A DNA stretch of 64,000 bases from an uncultured Clostridia bacterium (GCA_947625785.1 CANQPS010000009.1:1-64000), one strand, 5' to 3'. Positions 8,929 through 19,074 are shown, counted from the stretch's first letter. Notes: generated by a model from the sequence alone, not told the origin. A program made the numbers and translations.

Positions 8929-9788
8929 TAAAAAGTTATTCTTTGAGAAGAAAAGTAGCGAATGCTATTGTTTATACTGTCCTCACGATTATGGGAATAA
9001 TCTGGATTTTGCCAATAGTTTATTTAATAATTAATTCATTTGATGCAGCCACAGGTGCATATCACAGCTATATTATTCCGCCTGAATTTACATTTGATAA
9101 TTATGTAAGGCTATTTACAGAAACGGACCAGTTTAACTATCCAAAATGGTTTATGAATACATTTATAATTGCCATAATTTCTTGTGTTTTGTCAACATTG
9201 TATGTACTTATGGTAAGTTATACATTCAGCCGTTTGCGTTTTAAATCCCGTAAGTTACTTATGAATATAAGTATGATACTTGGTATGTTCCCTGGATTTA
9301 TGACAATGATTGCAGTTTATTATCTTTTAAAAACCATTGGTCTTACACAACCTAGTACTCAGCATGTAGCTCTTGTACTTGTTTATTCAGGTGGTGCCGG
9401 TCTTGGATACTTTATATCAAAAGGTTTCTTCGATACGATTCCGCGTTCGCTCGATGAAGCCGCAACCATAGACGGTGCTACAAAAAATCAAATATTCTGG
9501 AAAATTATTCTTCCAATGTCAAAACCAATTATAGTTTATACGGTTTTAACTTCATTTATTTCCCCTTGGGTTGACTATATTTTTGTAAGTATCATAGTTC
9601 GTGACCAATACGACAACTATACGGTTGCTATTGGATTGAAGAAAATGCTCGAAAGAGAGTTTATTTCAAGATATTGGACAAGATTCTGTGCAGGTGCGGT
9701 TATTGTATCTATTCCAATTACAATACTGTTCTGTTGTATGCAAAAATATTATGTATCTGGCGTTACTGCTGGTGGTGTTAAGGGCTAA
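8925..9788 (+). CDS. MalG-like sugar ABC transporter permease
   Basis: Second membrane subunit, 287 residues with six predicted spans. The EAA loop is PRSLDEAATIDGATKNQIFW, followed by KIILPMSKPI, as in MalG-type proteins. The start ATG overlaps the stop of the MalF-like gene, and AGGAGG lies about 8 bases upstream, inside the end of that gene. It forms a heterodimer with the preceding permease. A strong hairpin follows the stop, before the amylase gene. Confidence 0.9.
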   Translation: MIKSYSLRRKVANAIVYTVLTIMGIIWILPIVYLIINSFDAATGAYHSYIIPPEFTFDNYVRLFTETDQFNYPKWFMNTFIIAIISCVLSTLYVLMVSYTFSRLRFKSRKLLMNISMILGMFPGFMTMIAVYYLLKTIGLTQPSTQHVALVLVYSGGAGLGYFISKGFFDTIPRSLDEAATIDGATKNQIFWKIILPMSKPIIVYTVLTSFISPWVDYIFVSIIVRDQYDNYTVAIGLKKMLEREFISRYWTRFCAGAVIVSIPITILFCCMQKYYVSGVTAGGVKG

Positions 9789-9800
9789 TAAGCAAACTTT

Positions 9801-9833
9801 TAGGGTGGCAGTACCAATGCCACCCTATTTTAT
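9801..9833 (+). terminator. Hairpin between importer and amylase genes
   Basis: TAGGGTGGCA (9801-9810) pairs perfectly with TGCCACCCTA (9818-9827), followed by TTTTATT. It has the form of an intrinsic terminator. The amylase start is only 20 bases further on with no clear promoter between, so partial read-through is likely: attenuation rather than a full stop. Confidence 0.75.
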
Positions 9834-9853
9834 TAAAATAAAGGAGTATATTT

Positions 9854-11533
9854 ATGAGAAGTAAAAGAATATTATCACTTATTCTTGCTGCTTTTATAAC
9901 GTCAAGCGTAACATTGGCCGGTTGTAGTGGCAATAATAACAATAATAGCAGCAACAACAATAACTCACAGCAAAGTACAAATGCTCTGATAGGCACAGAT
10001 AGCGACCCCGTTGAAACCCTCGAACTAAAAGCCAGTACGGATAAATATAGGAATTACTACGAAATATTTGTAGGTTCGTTCTATGATTCTAATGGCGATG
10101 GAATGGGAGATTTAAACGGTGTTATCGAAAAATTGGATTATCTTAATGACGGAGACCCGACAACAGATACCGACTTAGGAGTTGACGGCATATGGTTAAT
10201 GCCTATACACGAATCGCCTACATATCATAAATATGATGTAATTGATTATTACTCTGTTGATAATGATTATGGTACAATAGATGATATGAAAAAACTTATT
10301 GAAGAGTGTCATAAGCGTGGCATAAATATAATTATTGATATGGTTTTAAACCATAGTTCAAACAGAAACGAGTTTTTCGTAAAAGCAAAGCAGGAAATAT
10401 TAGAAGGAAAAACTGACGGATACGCAAAATATTACAATTTTATACAGACAGACAAAAAACCGGACGGATTTGTAAAATTATCGGGTACTGATAATTGGTA
10501 TTATGAAGCCGAATGGGGAGCATCAATGCCTGACCTAAATCTTGCAAATGATGAAACAAAGGAAGAAATTAAAAAAATTCTTAAATATTGGCTTGATTTA
10601 GGTGTTGATGGGTTCAGACTTGACGCCGTTAAGCACTATGCACAGGAAGGTGTAAACGGAACCGATTTTATGGAATGGATGTACGATTACGCTAAAAGTA
10701 TTAAACCTGACATATATATGGTAGGCGAGTTATGGAGCGGAAATTCTGCTTTATACGAAATGTACGAAAGTGGTATAGATAGTCTATTTGATTTTGCTTC
10801 AGCACAGTCAACAGGTGATATTACTACGAGTGTAAACGGCAGTAAGGGCAGAGAATGGGTTAAAAGTCTTGTAGAGTGGGATAATAAACTTAAAGAAATT
10901 AATCCTAATATTATTAATGCTACATTCTGGGGAAATCACGATATGGCAAGAAGTGCCGGTTATGTCGTTAAAAGAGAAGAAAGAATGAAGATGGGTGCAA
11001 GCCTTTATCTTTTAGTGCCGGGAAATTCGTATATTTATTATGGTGAAGAAATCGGTATGACAGGCGGCAGTAAATCAGACCCTGATAAGAGAACTTCTAT
11101 GGTTTGGTCTGTCAGCGATAGTACAGGTCGTACAAATGACCCATCAGGATTACAGGAGGAACACACCGACCCGAACGAAGGTGTTACTGAACAACTTGCT
11201 AATGATGATAGTCTTTTAAGTTTTTATCAGAGAGTATTAAAAATCAAAAACCAAAATCCTGAAATTGCAAGAGGTACTGTTGCAGATGTTTCGGAACAAA
11301 TCAGCAGTGACAGTGCCATCGGTGCTTATACGGTAGAATATGAGGGTTCTAAGCTCCTTATCATTCATAATTGCAGCAAAGATACAGAGATTACAGTTAC
11401 TGTTCCTGACAGCGTTATGAATATCACAGAGGTTAGAGGTACTTTGGAGGCTATGGGAAAAGACTCGACAGGTTTTAAGTATAACGGAAAAACAATCACA
11501 TTACCTGCTTATTCCACAATTATATTGAAATAA
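9854..11533 (+). CDS. Lipid-anchored GH13 alpha-amylase-family glycosidase
   Basis: Predicted to cut alpha-glucosidic bonds of starch or maltodextrins outside the cell. The 559-residue protein has a lipoprotein signal (L-A-G-C24), then an Asn/Ser-rich tether to about residue 42, then a GH13 barrel. Conserved regions are all present: DMVLNHSS (162-169), GFRLDAVKH with nucleophile D257, VGELW with acid/base E292, and GNHDMAR with D363. A beta-sandwich C-terminal domain follows from about 470. Ribosome site AAGGAG. It sits directly behind the binding protein and permeases, so products are probably imported by them. The active site looks complete. The cleavage specificity (amylase, neopullulanase or glucosidase) cannot be fixed from motifs alone. 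Confidence 0.9.
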   Translation: MRSKRILSLILAAFITSSVTLAGCSGNNNNNSSNNNNSQQSTNALIGTDSDPVETLELKASTDKYRNYYEIFVGSFYDSNGDGMGDLNGVIEKLDYLNDGDPTTDTDLGVDGIWLMPIHESPTYHKYDVIDYYSVDNDYGTIDDMKKLIEECHKRGINIIIDMVLNHSSNRNEFFVKAKQEILEGKTDGYAKYYNFIQTDKKPDGFVKLSGTDNWYYEAEWGASMPDLNLANDETKEEIKKILKYWLDLGVDGFRLDAVKHYAQEGVNGTDFMEWMYDYAKSIKPDIYMVGELWSGNSALYEMYESGIDSLFDFASAQSTGDITTSVNGSKGREWVKSLVEWDNKLKEINPNIINATFWGNHDMARSAGYVVKREERMKMGASLYLLVPGNSYIYYGEEIGMTGGSKSDPDKRTSMVWSVSDSTGRTNDPSGLQEEHTDPNEGVTEQLANDDSLLSFYQRVLKIKNQNPEIARGTVADVSEQISSDSAIGAYTVEYEGSKLLIIHNCSKDTEITVTVPDSVMNITEVRGTLEAMGKDSTGFKYNGKTITLPAYSTIILK

Positions 11534-11540
11534 TATCTAT

Positions 11541-11583
11541 ATGCTGTATCAAAGCGAGAAAGGCTTGATACAGCATTTTTTTG
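11541..11583 (+). terminator. Intrinsic terminator of the maltodextrin/amylase operon
   Basis: ATGCTGTATCAA (11541-11552) pairs with TTGATACAGCAT (11565-11576), followed by seven T. This is a strong rho-independent terminator 7 bases after the amylase stop. Confidence 0.9.
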
Positions 11584-11616
11584 ATTTAGACGAGTTTTAA
11601 CCACATCTTACGAAGA

Positions 11617-11755
11617 TTCTGCCCTCGAACCGTTAAAGGAACTTTTTGAACAAAGTTCTCTTAAAACTCTCAAAAACTTTTTCCTTTTTAAAAAAGGGCG
11701 AAAATTTTCGTTTAGTCCTTTTTTAAAAGACTTGTAAGTTCCAAAGGCGGAATTT
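11617..11755. repeat. Dispersed multi-hairpin repeat, degraded copy 2
   Basis: It shares TCTGCCCTCGA-CCGTTAA, the GAACTTTTTGAA/AAGTTCTCTTAAAACTC core, CTCAAAAACTTTT and the AGTCCTTTTTTAAAAGACTTG hairpin with the copy at 46.4 kb, in the same orientation. Several arms carry mismatches and the G+C-rich ends are lost. It lies between the amylase terminator and purL. The rest of this gap (to 11915) holds only a TATAAT at about 11813 that could serve purL. Confidence 0.7.
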
Positions 11756-11915
11756 CTTAAAAAAACAAAAATTTAAGTTCTTTCTGTCAAATAAAAGTAC
11801 TTTACCATTTTGATATAATATGATAAAATGATTTTGTTGATGTCAGCAAAAAAAAATCATACCTTATGTGCTGTACATTATTATTTATTGGGGTATGAAG
11901 AAACGGTGGCTAAAT

Positions 11916-14900
11916 ATGTCAGATGTTATAAGAATATTTGTAGAAAAAAGAAATGGCTTTGATGTCGAAGCTAATCAACTAAAAACGGATTTAAAACAAA
12001 ATCTTGGTCTTAATTTTATTGAAGCTGTTAGGGTTGTTAACAGATATGATATTTCCGGCATATCACAAGAGGAATATCAAAAGGCTAAATATACTGTTCT
12101 TTCTGAGCCAAATGCTGATATTGTTTATGATGAAGTTCTTACTATAAGTGATGACTATAAAGTTTTTGCTATGGAATATCTTCCGGGTCAATATGACCAA
12201 AGAGCCGATTCAGCATCTCAATGTATTCAGCTTTTAACACAGGGTGAAAGACCTGTTGTTTTGACCGCTAAGATTATAGCCGTAAAGGGTAAAATTACAG
12301 ATGACGAATTCAAAAAAATTCAAAATTATCTTATTAATCCTGTTGAATCAAGACTTGCTTCTTTGGAAAAACCTGAAAACCTTGACATTAAGGCAGATAT
12401 TCCGAAAAATGTAGCAACAATCGAGAATTTTATTTCTTTCAGTGATAAAGAAATGGAAAATTATTATAATTCAATGGGATTTGCTATGACACTTGCAGAC
12501 CTTAAATTCTGTCGTGATTATTTCAGAGATGAAGAAAAGCGTAATCCTACGGTTACAGAGCTTAGAGTTATTGATACATACTGGTCAGACCATTGTCGTC
12601 ATACTACTTTCCTAACAAAACTTGAAAAAATTGAAATAGAAAAAGGTGCGTTAAGTACTGCCATTGAAAATGCTTTACAGGCTTATTATAATGCAAGGAA
12701 TGAAGTTTATGGAGAAGATACTATAAGAGATATATCTCTTATGGATATGGCACTTATTGGTATGAAGTTGCTTAAAAAACAAGGATTAATTCCGGATTTA
12801 GATGAGAGTGACGAAATTAATGCCTGTTCTATTGAAGTTCCTGTCACGATAGACGGACAAACCCAACAATGGTTAGTTCAATTTAAAAATGAAACCCATA
12901 ATCACCCGACAGAAATTGAACCTTTTGGCGGAGCAGCTACTTGCCTTGGTGGTGCAATTCGAGATCCTCTTTCCGGACGCTCATATGTATATCAAGCTAT
13001 GCGTGTTACCGGCAGCGGAGACCCTACTGTTCCTTTTGAAAAAACTATGAATGGCAAATTACCTTCAAGGAAAATTACAACCGGTGCAGCGGCCGGTTAT
13101 AGTTCTTATGGCAACCAAATTGGTCTTGCAACAGGTCAGGTTACGGAGTTGTATGATGCAGGCTATATTGCCAAAAGACTTGAAATAGGTGCTGTTATTG
13201 GTGCATCACCAAAAGAAAATGTTTATAGAGGTGTCCCGGAGCCGAATGATGTAATAGTATTGCTTGGAGGCAGAACAGGTCGTGATGGCTGCGGCGGTGC
13301 AACCGGTTCTTCAAAGGCTCATACTCTGCAGTCAATAGAAACTTGTGGTGCGGAAGTTCAAAAAGGTAATCCTCCGACCGAACGCAAAATTCAAAGACTA
13401 TTTAGAACTGCTGAGGTTGCTAAACTTATTAAGCGTTGTAATGATTTCGGTGCAGGTGGAGTTTGTGTTGCCATTGGTGAACTTGCAGACGGTTTAACAA
13501 TAAATCTCGATAAAGTTACTAAAAAATACGATGGTCTTGACGGTACAGAACTTGCTATATCAGAGTCACAAGAAAGAATGGCAGTTGTTCTTGCTCCTGA
13601 TGATGTAGATAAATTTATTGAGGCTTCTCATAAAGAAAATCTCGAAGCAACGGTTGTTGCAGCAGTTACGGAACAACCGAGATTGACAATGAATTGGCGT
13701 GGAAATACTATTGTAGATTTAAGCAGAGCTTTCCTAAATACTAATGGCGTGACACAAAGGGCAAAAGCCTATATTACATCTCCTAAGGCAGAAGATAATT
13801 ATAGAGAAAATTCCCCAAAAATACTCGATAATTTAACCGTTGAAAACGCATTTATTAAAAATTTGACAAGGCTTGAAGTTTGTTCGCAAAAGGGATTGGT
13901 TGAACGCTTTGACGCAAGTATAGGTGCAGGGACAGTTATAATGCCTTTTGGAGGTATTACCCAGCTTACACCGGAAGATGCTATGGTTGCTAAAATTCCG
14001 CTTTTAGATGGTGAGACAGATGATGCAACAGCTATGAGTTATGGATATATTCCGGGAATTGCTCGTTGGAGTCCGTTCCATAGTTCAGCTTATGCTGTAA
14101 CAGAATCGCTTTCAAAATTACTTGCAGTAGGTGCAAATCCGCTTACAGCGAGGTTAACATTCCAAGAATATTTTGAACGCTTATACGATAAACCTGAGCG
14201 TTGGGGTAAACCTGCCGCTGCATTACTTGGTGCTATGACAGCACAGATGGAACTTGGTATTCCTTCAATAGGCGGTAAAGATAGTATGTCGGGTTCATTT
14301 GAGGACTTAGATGTTCCTCCAACACTCGTTAGTTTCGCAGTTGCTATGACAAAGGCCTCAAAAACTGTTACGGCAGAATTTAAGAAAGCAAATTCTACTG
14401 TTGTATATATACCAATTCCGGAAAATAAAGATACTCTTATGCCGGATTGGGCAAAATTAAAGGATATGTATTCTGCCGTATATTCTCTTATGGATAATGG
14501 TAAGATACTTTCTGCATCTGTTGTAAAAGAAGGTGGTTGTGCAGCGACAGTATGTAAAATGGCTTTCGGTAATAATATAGGTTTTAAATTTGCAAAAGAA
14601 TTAACAAAACAAGAATTATTTGCTCCGCTTAATGGTTCTCTTGTTCTTGAACTTGCAGACGGCTGCGAAATTCCAAATAATATAACATATTATGTACTCG
14701 GTAAGACAACTAAGGACGCAACAATTAAAGTTAATGGAAGTACACTTACACTTGGTATGCTTGTATCTGCTTGGACATATAAACTTGAAAAAGTATTTCC
14801 TATGAAAGCTGAATGTCCAAGAAATGAGATTAAAGTCCCTCTTTATAAAAATAAATCAACATTATCTCCTGCTATCAAAACAGCAAAACCAACTGTATTT

Positions 14901-15683
14901 ATACCGGTATTTCCTGGTACAAACTGCGAGGTCGATACTGCAAGAGCATTTACAAAAGCGGGTGCTAATCCTGAATTGCTTGTTGTTAAAAATCTGACAC
15001 CATCAGATATAGAGGAAACCATTGATAAAATGGTTGAAATAATTAATCGTTCACAAATAATTATGTTCCCGGGTGGTTTTTCGGGCGGTGACGAACCGGA
15101 CGGTTCAGGTAAGTTTATTGCGACAACTTTCAGAAATCCTCGTATAGCTGAGGCTGTAAATAATCTTTTAAAACAGCGTGATGGTTTAATTCTTGGCATA
15201 TGTAACGGTTTCCAAGCACTTATAAAACTTGGTCTTGTTCCTTATGGTGAAATAAGAGAATTAAAGGATACAGACCCAACATTGACATTCAATACTGTTG
15301 GCAGACATATTTCTTGTATGGCTTATACAAGGATTACCTCTACAAAATCTCCTTGGTTGTCATCAGTTCAGGCGGGAGATGTATTTGCAATACCGATATC
15401 TCACGGTGAAGGCAGATTTGTTGCTAATGACGATATGATTAAACAACTTATTGCAAATGGTCAAATAGCTACCCAATATGTTGATGCAAATGGTAAGGTT
15501 GCAGATAATATTGAATTTAACTTTAACGGTTCTGTTTGTGCTATTGAGGGAATTACAAGTCCTGATGGCAGAGTATTCGGTAAGATGGGTCACTCAGAAC
15601 GCAAAGGTAATAATCTTTATATTAATGTTCCGTTTGCAAAAGACCAGAAAATATTTGAGAGCGGAGTAAATTATTTTAAATAA
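11916..15683 (+). CDS. purL: Phosphoribosylformylglycinamidine synthase, one-chain clade II type
   Basis: Purine synthesis step 4: converts FGAR, glutamine and ATP to FGAM. The protein is about 1255 residues with synthetase domains first (ETHNHPTEIEPFGGAATC, and later SIGGKDSMSGSF) and a glutaminase domain last (GTNCEVDTARAF, catalytic Cys in GICNGFQALIKLG, and SHGEGRF). Fusion of PurL and PurQ in one chain is typical of the clade II enzymes of Clostridia and Bacteroidetes. The start was set at the ATG giving MSDVIRIFVEKR, about 6 bases after GGTGG. In-frame ATGs at 11868 and 11895 would add residues with no family counterpart. No other purine genes are adjacent, so it is transcribed alone, from a promoter probably near 11813. 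Confidence 0.95.
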   Translation: MSDVIRIFVEKRNGFDVEANQLKTDLKQNLGLNFIEAVRVVNRYDISGISQEEYQKAKYTVLSEPNADIVYDEVLTISDDYKVFAMEYLPGQYDQRADSASQCIQLLTQGERPVVLTAKIIAVKGKITDDEFKKIQNYLINPVESRLASLEKPENLDIKADIPKNVATIENFISFSDKEMENYYNSMGFAMTLADLKFCRDYFRDEEKRNPTVTELRVIDTYWSDHCRHTTFLTKLEKIEIEKGALSTAIENALQAYYNARNEVYGEDTIRDISLMDMALIGMKLLKKQGLIPDLDESDEINACSIEVPVTIDGQTQQWLVQFKNETHNHPTEIEPFGGAATCLGGAIRDPLSGRSYVYQAMRVTGSGDPTVPFEKTMNGKLPSRKITTGAAAGYSSYGNQIGLATGQVTELYDAGYIAKRLEIGAVIGASPKENVYRGVPEPNDVIVLLGGRTGRDGCGGATGSSKAHTLQSIETCGAEVQKGNPPTERKIQRLFRTAEVAKLIKRCNDFGAGGVCVAIGELADGLTINLDKVTKKYDGLDGTELAISESQERMAVVLAPDDVDKFIEASHKENLEATVVAAVTEQPRLTMNWRGNTIVDLSRAFLNTNGVTQRAKAYITSPKAEDNYRENSPKILDNLTVENAFIKNLTRLEVCSQKGLVERFDASIGAGTVIMPFGGITQLTPEDAMVAKIPLLDGETDDATAMSYGYIPGIARWSPFHSSAYAVTESLSKLLAVGANPLTARLTFQEYFERLYDKPERWGKPAAALLGAMTAQMELGIPSIGGKDSMSGSFEDLDVPPTLVSFAVAMTKASKTVTAEFKKANSTVVYIPIPENKDTLMPDWAKLKDMYSAVYSLMDNGKILSASVVKEGGCAATVCKMAFGNNIGFKFAKELTKQELFAPLNGSLVLELADGCEIPNNITYYVLGKTTKDATIKVNGSTLTLGMLVSAWTYKLEKVFPMKAECPRNEIKVPLYKNKSTLSPAIKTAKPTVFIPVFPGTNCEVDTARAFTKAGANPELLVVKNLTPSDIEETIDKMVEIINRSQIIMFPGGFSGGDEPDGSGKFIATTFRNPRIAEAVNNLLKQRDGLILGICNGFQALIKLGLVPYGEIRELKDTDPTLTFNTVGRHISCMAYTRITSTKSPWLSSVQAGDVFAIPISHGEGRFVANDDMIKQLIANGQIATQYVDANGKVADNIEFNFNGSVCAIEGITSPDGRVFGKMGHSERKGNNLYINVPFAKDQKIFESGVNYFK

Positions 15684-15703
15684 TTAATAATATAAAATAT
15701 ATT

Positions 15704-15742
15704 CAGGCTGTATTGGATAAGACGATACAGCCTGTTTGATTT
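15704..15742 (+). terminator. Intrinsic terminator of purL
   Basis: CAGGCTGTAT (15704-15713) pairs with ATACAGCCTG (15725-15734), followed by TTTGATTTT. It lies 20 bases after the stop. Confidence 0.85.
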
Positions 15743-15768
15743 TATGTAAATAAATAAATTTCACCGAC

Positions 15769-15802
15769 TTCGACAAAAGATTTGTGATTAATTTTGTATA
15801 AT
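15769..15802 (+). promoter_or_regulatory. Spo0A-type spoIIE promoter with 21-base spacer
   Basis: TTCGACA (15769-15775) is an exact inverse 0A box. A perfect TATAAT lies at 15797-15802 after exactly 21 bases. No sigma-A -35 hexamer is present at the normal 17-base distance. In Bacillus subtilis the Spo0A-activated spoIIE and spoIIG promoters have this same abnormal 21-22-base spacing with a 0A box at the -35. The sequence facts are direct; Spo0A activation is inference from that parallel. Confidence 0.75.
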
Positions 15803-15838
15803 GATTGTTACAAATAAATTTTATAGGGTGGTGAATAT

Positions 15839-18175
15839 ATGAAAACAAAAGCTATTGGTACAGTTAGTCGTACATTCAGCAGTACAGCAGGTTCAGATAC
15901 AGCTAAAAAAATTATTATGCAGATTATATATTTTTTAAGCGGAATAGTTGTTTCTAAGGCGACTTTATTCGGAGAATATGCACCATTTGGTGTTTCGATA
16001 GTAGCGGCAGCTCCGTTTGGAGCTATATTATCGTCATCTTTCGGAGCAGTAATAGGGTATATTTTTTTGCCGTCATCTGCTGACAGCGTAAAATATGTTG
16101 CAGGTATAATGGCTGTATGTGCTATAAGATGGACTTTGAATGAATTTGGCAGATTGCAAAGACATCAGTTATTTTCGCCAATAGTGGCGTTTTTGCCTAT
16201 AATTGCAACAGGTTTGGCTTCTATGACATCAAGGGGTTTCACAAGCGAATTGGTTATTGAAAGTATCATAGAGGCATTAATGGCAGCAGTTGGGGCATAT
16301 TTTATTTGCAGAACTATTGTTATAACAACGGGTACGCAAAATATCAGAACTCTAAGTCAACAAGAGATAGCCTGTATAGTAATGGTGTTGTATATAGCTG
16401 TTTTATCGCTGGTAAATGTTAATATAGGCAGTTTATCGGTAGGCAGAATAGTATCCATATTGATAATATATTTTTCTGCTTTATATGGAGGAGTCAGCGG
16501 AGGAAGTATTGCCGGTGTATGTGCCGGAATAGTATTTGCTTTAAATAATAATCAAAATTTTGCTTATGTTGCAGGAGCATATTCGTTTGGTGGACTTATG
16601 GCGGGGTTATTATCGCCGATGGGCAGAATAGTTGTAATTATATCATTTATATTATGTAGTTGTTCAACAGCGTTGGCATTTACAGGTTTTGAGTATATAA
16701 TGATTTGTTTATATGAATGTTTAATATCAGGCATTATATTTATACTTATACCTAAGAGTATAGGACGAACCGTATCAGTAATATTCGCACCGCCATCTGA
16801 TACAAGTAAATCTGAGGGTTTAAGAAAATCAGTTATTATGCGACTTGATTTTGCAGCGAAAGCATTGTCGGAGGTGTCGGATTCGGTTGAGAATGTTTCT
16901 CAGAAGTTAATAGAAATATCAACGGTAGATATTAATTCGGTATATAAAAAATCAATAGATGATACTTGTAAGAGATGTGGTTTAAAAGTTTTTTGTTGGG
17001 AAAGACAGGAGGAAAAAACAAGAAATTCATTTGAGAGCATAACAGAAAAGCTCAAAATTAATGGTGGTATCATAAAAGAAGATTTTCCGAGTACATTTGT
17101 TAAAAGATGCTGTAAAATTGATGAGATGACTTATGCTGTAAACAAATATTATGATGAATATACAGCTTGGGAATCAGCGGAAAGAAGGGTTGGAGAAATC
17201 CGTTCGGTAGTAGCAAGTCAATTTTGCGGTTTAGGTGATGTGCTGGGCGAAATAGCAAATGAATTTAAGGATTTTGAAAGTTTTGATTATGAATCGGCAG
17301 AACAGATAAATGCCTTTTTAAAAACTTGCCGAGTTATACCTGTTGAAACAAGCTGCAGAATCGATAGATTTGGCAGAATGAGTGTAGAGATAGAAACCGC
17401 AACTACTGACAGAAGAATATTCAAAAAATTACAACTTATGAGAGAAATATCGAAAATATGCGGACGAGATTTCGATATTCCATACATAACTTCAACCTCC
17501 AATCGCTGCAGGATTACTTTAAGTGAAAAACCTTGTTATGATGTACAAATAGGTTCTGCTCAACATACTTGTAAGGGTAATCAATTATGTGGTGACCATT
17601 TTAGATATTTTACAGATGGTATGGGCAGAATGATTGTTATTATAAGTGATGGTATGGGAACAGGCGGCAGAGCAGCGGTTGATGGAAGTATGGCAGTTGG
17701 GATTATGTCAAGGCTGACGGGTGCAGGTTTAGGGTTTGAGTCGGCATTAAAAATTGTTAATTCAGCTATTATGGTTAAATCCGGCGAGGAATCATTTGCT
17801 ACACTTGATGTGTGCTGCATTGATTTATACAGCGGAATAGTTGATTTTTATAAAGCCGGTGCACCATTATCATTTTTAAAAAAAGATGGTAAAGTATATA
17901 AGGCAGATGTTTCTTCTCTGCCTGCCGGTATTTTGCCGGAGATTCAATTTTCTAAATATAGTAAGAAGTTATCTAATGGAGATATTATAGTTATGACTTC
18001 TGACGGGGCATTGGCAACAGGTGAAGATTGGATTTGTTCTACTATAAAAACTTTCGGAGAGGATTCAATAGGTGATTTATGTAATTATCTTACAGATGAG
18101 GCTGTAAATCGCAGAAATGACGGCAGAGATGATGATATTACTGTAATAGCTATGAGATTAATAAATTCGGAATAA
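15839..18175 (+). CDS. spoIIE: Stage II sporulation protein E (membrane PP2C phosphatase)
   Basis: Dephosphorylates the anti-anti-sigma factor SpoIIAA to release sigma-F in the forespore and takes part in asymmetric division. The 778-residue protein has about 10 membrane spans in residues 25-310, a central regulatory region with Cys pairs (CKRCG), and a C-terminal PP2C domain. The metal-binding motifs are intact: SDGMGTGG, MTSDGALATG and DDDITVIAM. The size is close to the Bacillus protein (827 residues). Ribosome site AGGGTGGTG before ATG. It is monocistronic with a strong bidirectional terminator behind it. Together with the germination gene at 46.9 kb it marks the organism as a spore former. 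Confidence 0.95.
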   Translation: MKTKAIGTVSRTFSSTAGSDTAKKIIMQIIYFLSGIVVSKATLFGEYAPFGVSIVAAAPFGAILSSSFGAVIGYIFLPSSADSVKYVAGIMAVCAIRWTLNEFGRLQRHQLFSPIVAFLPIIATGLASMTSRGFTSELVIESIIEALMAAVGAYFICRTIVITTGTQNIRTLSQQEIACIVMVLYIAVLSLVNVNIGSLSVGRIVSILIIYFSALYGGVSGGSIAGVCAGIVFALNNNQNFAYVAGAYSFGGLMAGLLSPMGRIVVIISFILCSCSTALAFTGFEYIMICLYECLISGIIFILIPKSIGRTVSVIFAPPSDTSKSEGLRKSVIMRLDFAAKALSEVSDSVENVSQKLIEISTVDINSVYKKSIDDTCKRCGLKVFCWERQEEKTRNSFESITEKLKINGGIIKEDFPSTFVKRCCKIDEMTYAVNKYYDEYTAWESAERRVGEIRSVVASQFCGLGDVLGEIANEFKDFESFDYESAEQINAFLKTCRVIPVETSCRIDRFGRMSVEIETATTDRRIFKKLQLMREISKICGRDFDIPYITSTSNRCRITLSEKPCYDVQIGSAQHTCKGNQLCGDHFRYFTDGMGRMIVIISDGMGTGGRAAVDGSMAVGIMSRLTGAGLGFESALKIVNSAIMVKSGEESFATLDVCCIDLYSGIVDFYKAGAPLSFLKKDGKVYKADVSSLPAGILPEIQFSKYSKKLSNGDIIVMTSDGALATGEDWICSTIKTFGEDSIGDLCNYLTDEAVNRRNDGRDDDITVIAMRLINSE

Positions 18176-18178
18176 GCA

Positions 18179-18221
18179 AAAAAGTCGGCTGAATTATTAT
18201 AATAAATTCAGCCGACTTTTT
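18179..18221. terminator. Bidirectional terminator between spoIIE and the ABC operon
   Basis: AAAAAGTCGGCTGAATT (18179-18195) pairs perfectly with AATTCAGCCGACTTTTT (18205-18221). A-run and T-run flanks make it usable by both converging transcripts. It ends 2 bases from the stop of the minus-strand gene. Confidence 0.92.
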
Positions 18222-18222
18222 G

Positions 18223-19074
18223 TTATTCGAGATTTAATTTGTTATGGAATATTTTGTTTACCCCGAAAAATTCTAAGATAAATGAGATAACATATATAAC
18301 ATTTCCTACTATAATTGTACCAATCAGATGGGGATTATATATTGAAGCAACTTCCTCTAACTTATCCAGAGATTCTATCATCATATAGTAGTTTGAGCCT
18401 ATACTATAAGACATAGGCACATCAAATATCAAATAAGCTCCTATAAATACTATAAGATTGAAAATCAAAAAGTAAGAAAAGAAATAAGTTAAACCAAATA
18501 TTATTTTATGTCTTGGAAATTGCGTTCCAACTGCCACTGACATATATATATGTATAATAAAGAATAATATGTACAAGAATATATATAAGAATGTCATTAT
18601 TAAAACAAATCTTGGATTCTGATTTATTTTTTCCAAATTATAATATAAATAATCAGTTGTACTCTTAATGGTATCTACAAGTAATTTTAAAGTTAAACCG
18701 CTTGATTTATTTAAAGATATAATAATTAATGATAGTATAAAATCTGCAAAGCCGATAATTGCCCATATAATAGTAGTAAAAAGCTTTGATAAAATTAAGT
18801 TATATGTTGAAGTTGGAAGTGTAAACATAAGATAGCCCTCACTGCCAACAAAATTTGAAATAAATCTGTTTATGCAGACAATTAAAAACATAACTATTGC
18901 TACTAAACAGGTAAATGAAAATAGAAAATCAAAAACTAATATTAATGAACTGTCGCTTTTGCATAAGTCTAACGAAAGTCTGTTTACAACGGCAACTAAT
19001 AATACAAAAGCATATACGGGTATGAGAACACGACCGATTGCATTATTTTCATACTTTATTAGCTTCAATAACAT
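18223..19074 (-). CDS. ABC transporter membrane subunit of a GntR-controlled operon
   Basis: A 283-residue, very hydrophobic protein with about six membrane spans (first near residues 15-35, last near 255-272) and few charged residues. It has no motif specific enough for a family name. Its first codons overlap the end of the ATPase gene by 10 bases, and its ribosome site GGGAG lies inside that gene, so the two are translationally coupled. Operons of GntR regulator, ABC ATPase and membrane protein of the YtrA/YtrB type typically respond to cell-envelope stress or peptide antibiotics. That role is inference from context; export of another molecule is possible. Confidence 0.7.
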   Translation of the reverse strand: MLLKLIKYENNAIGRVLIPVYAFVLLVAVVNRLSLDLCKSDSSLILVFDFLFSFTCLVAIVMFLIVCINRFISNFVGSEGYLMFTLPTSTYNLILSKLFTTIIWAIIGFADFILSLIIISLNKSSGLTLKLLVDTIKSTTDYLYYNLEKINQNPRFVLIMTFLYIFLYILFFIIHIYMSVAVGTQFPRHKIIFGLTYFFSYFLIFNLIVFIGAYLIFDVPMSYSIGSNYYMMIESLDKLEEVASIYNPHLIGTIIVGNVIYVISFILEFFGVNKIFHNKLNLE

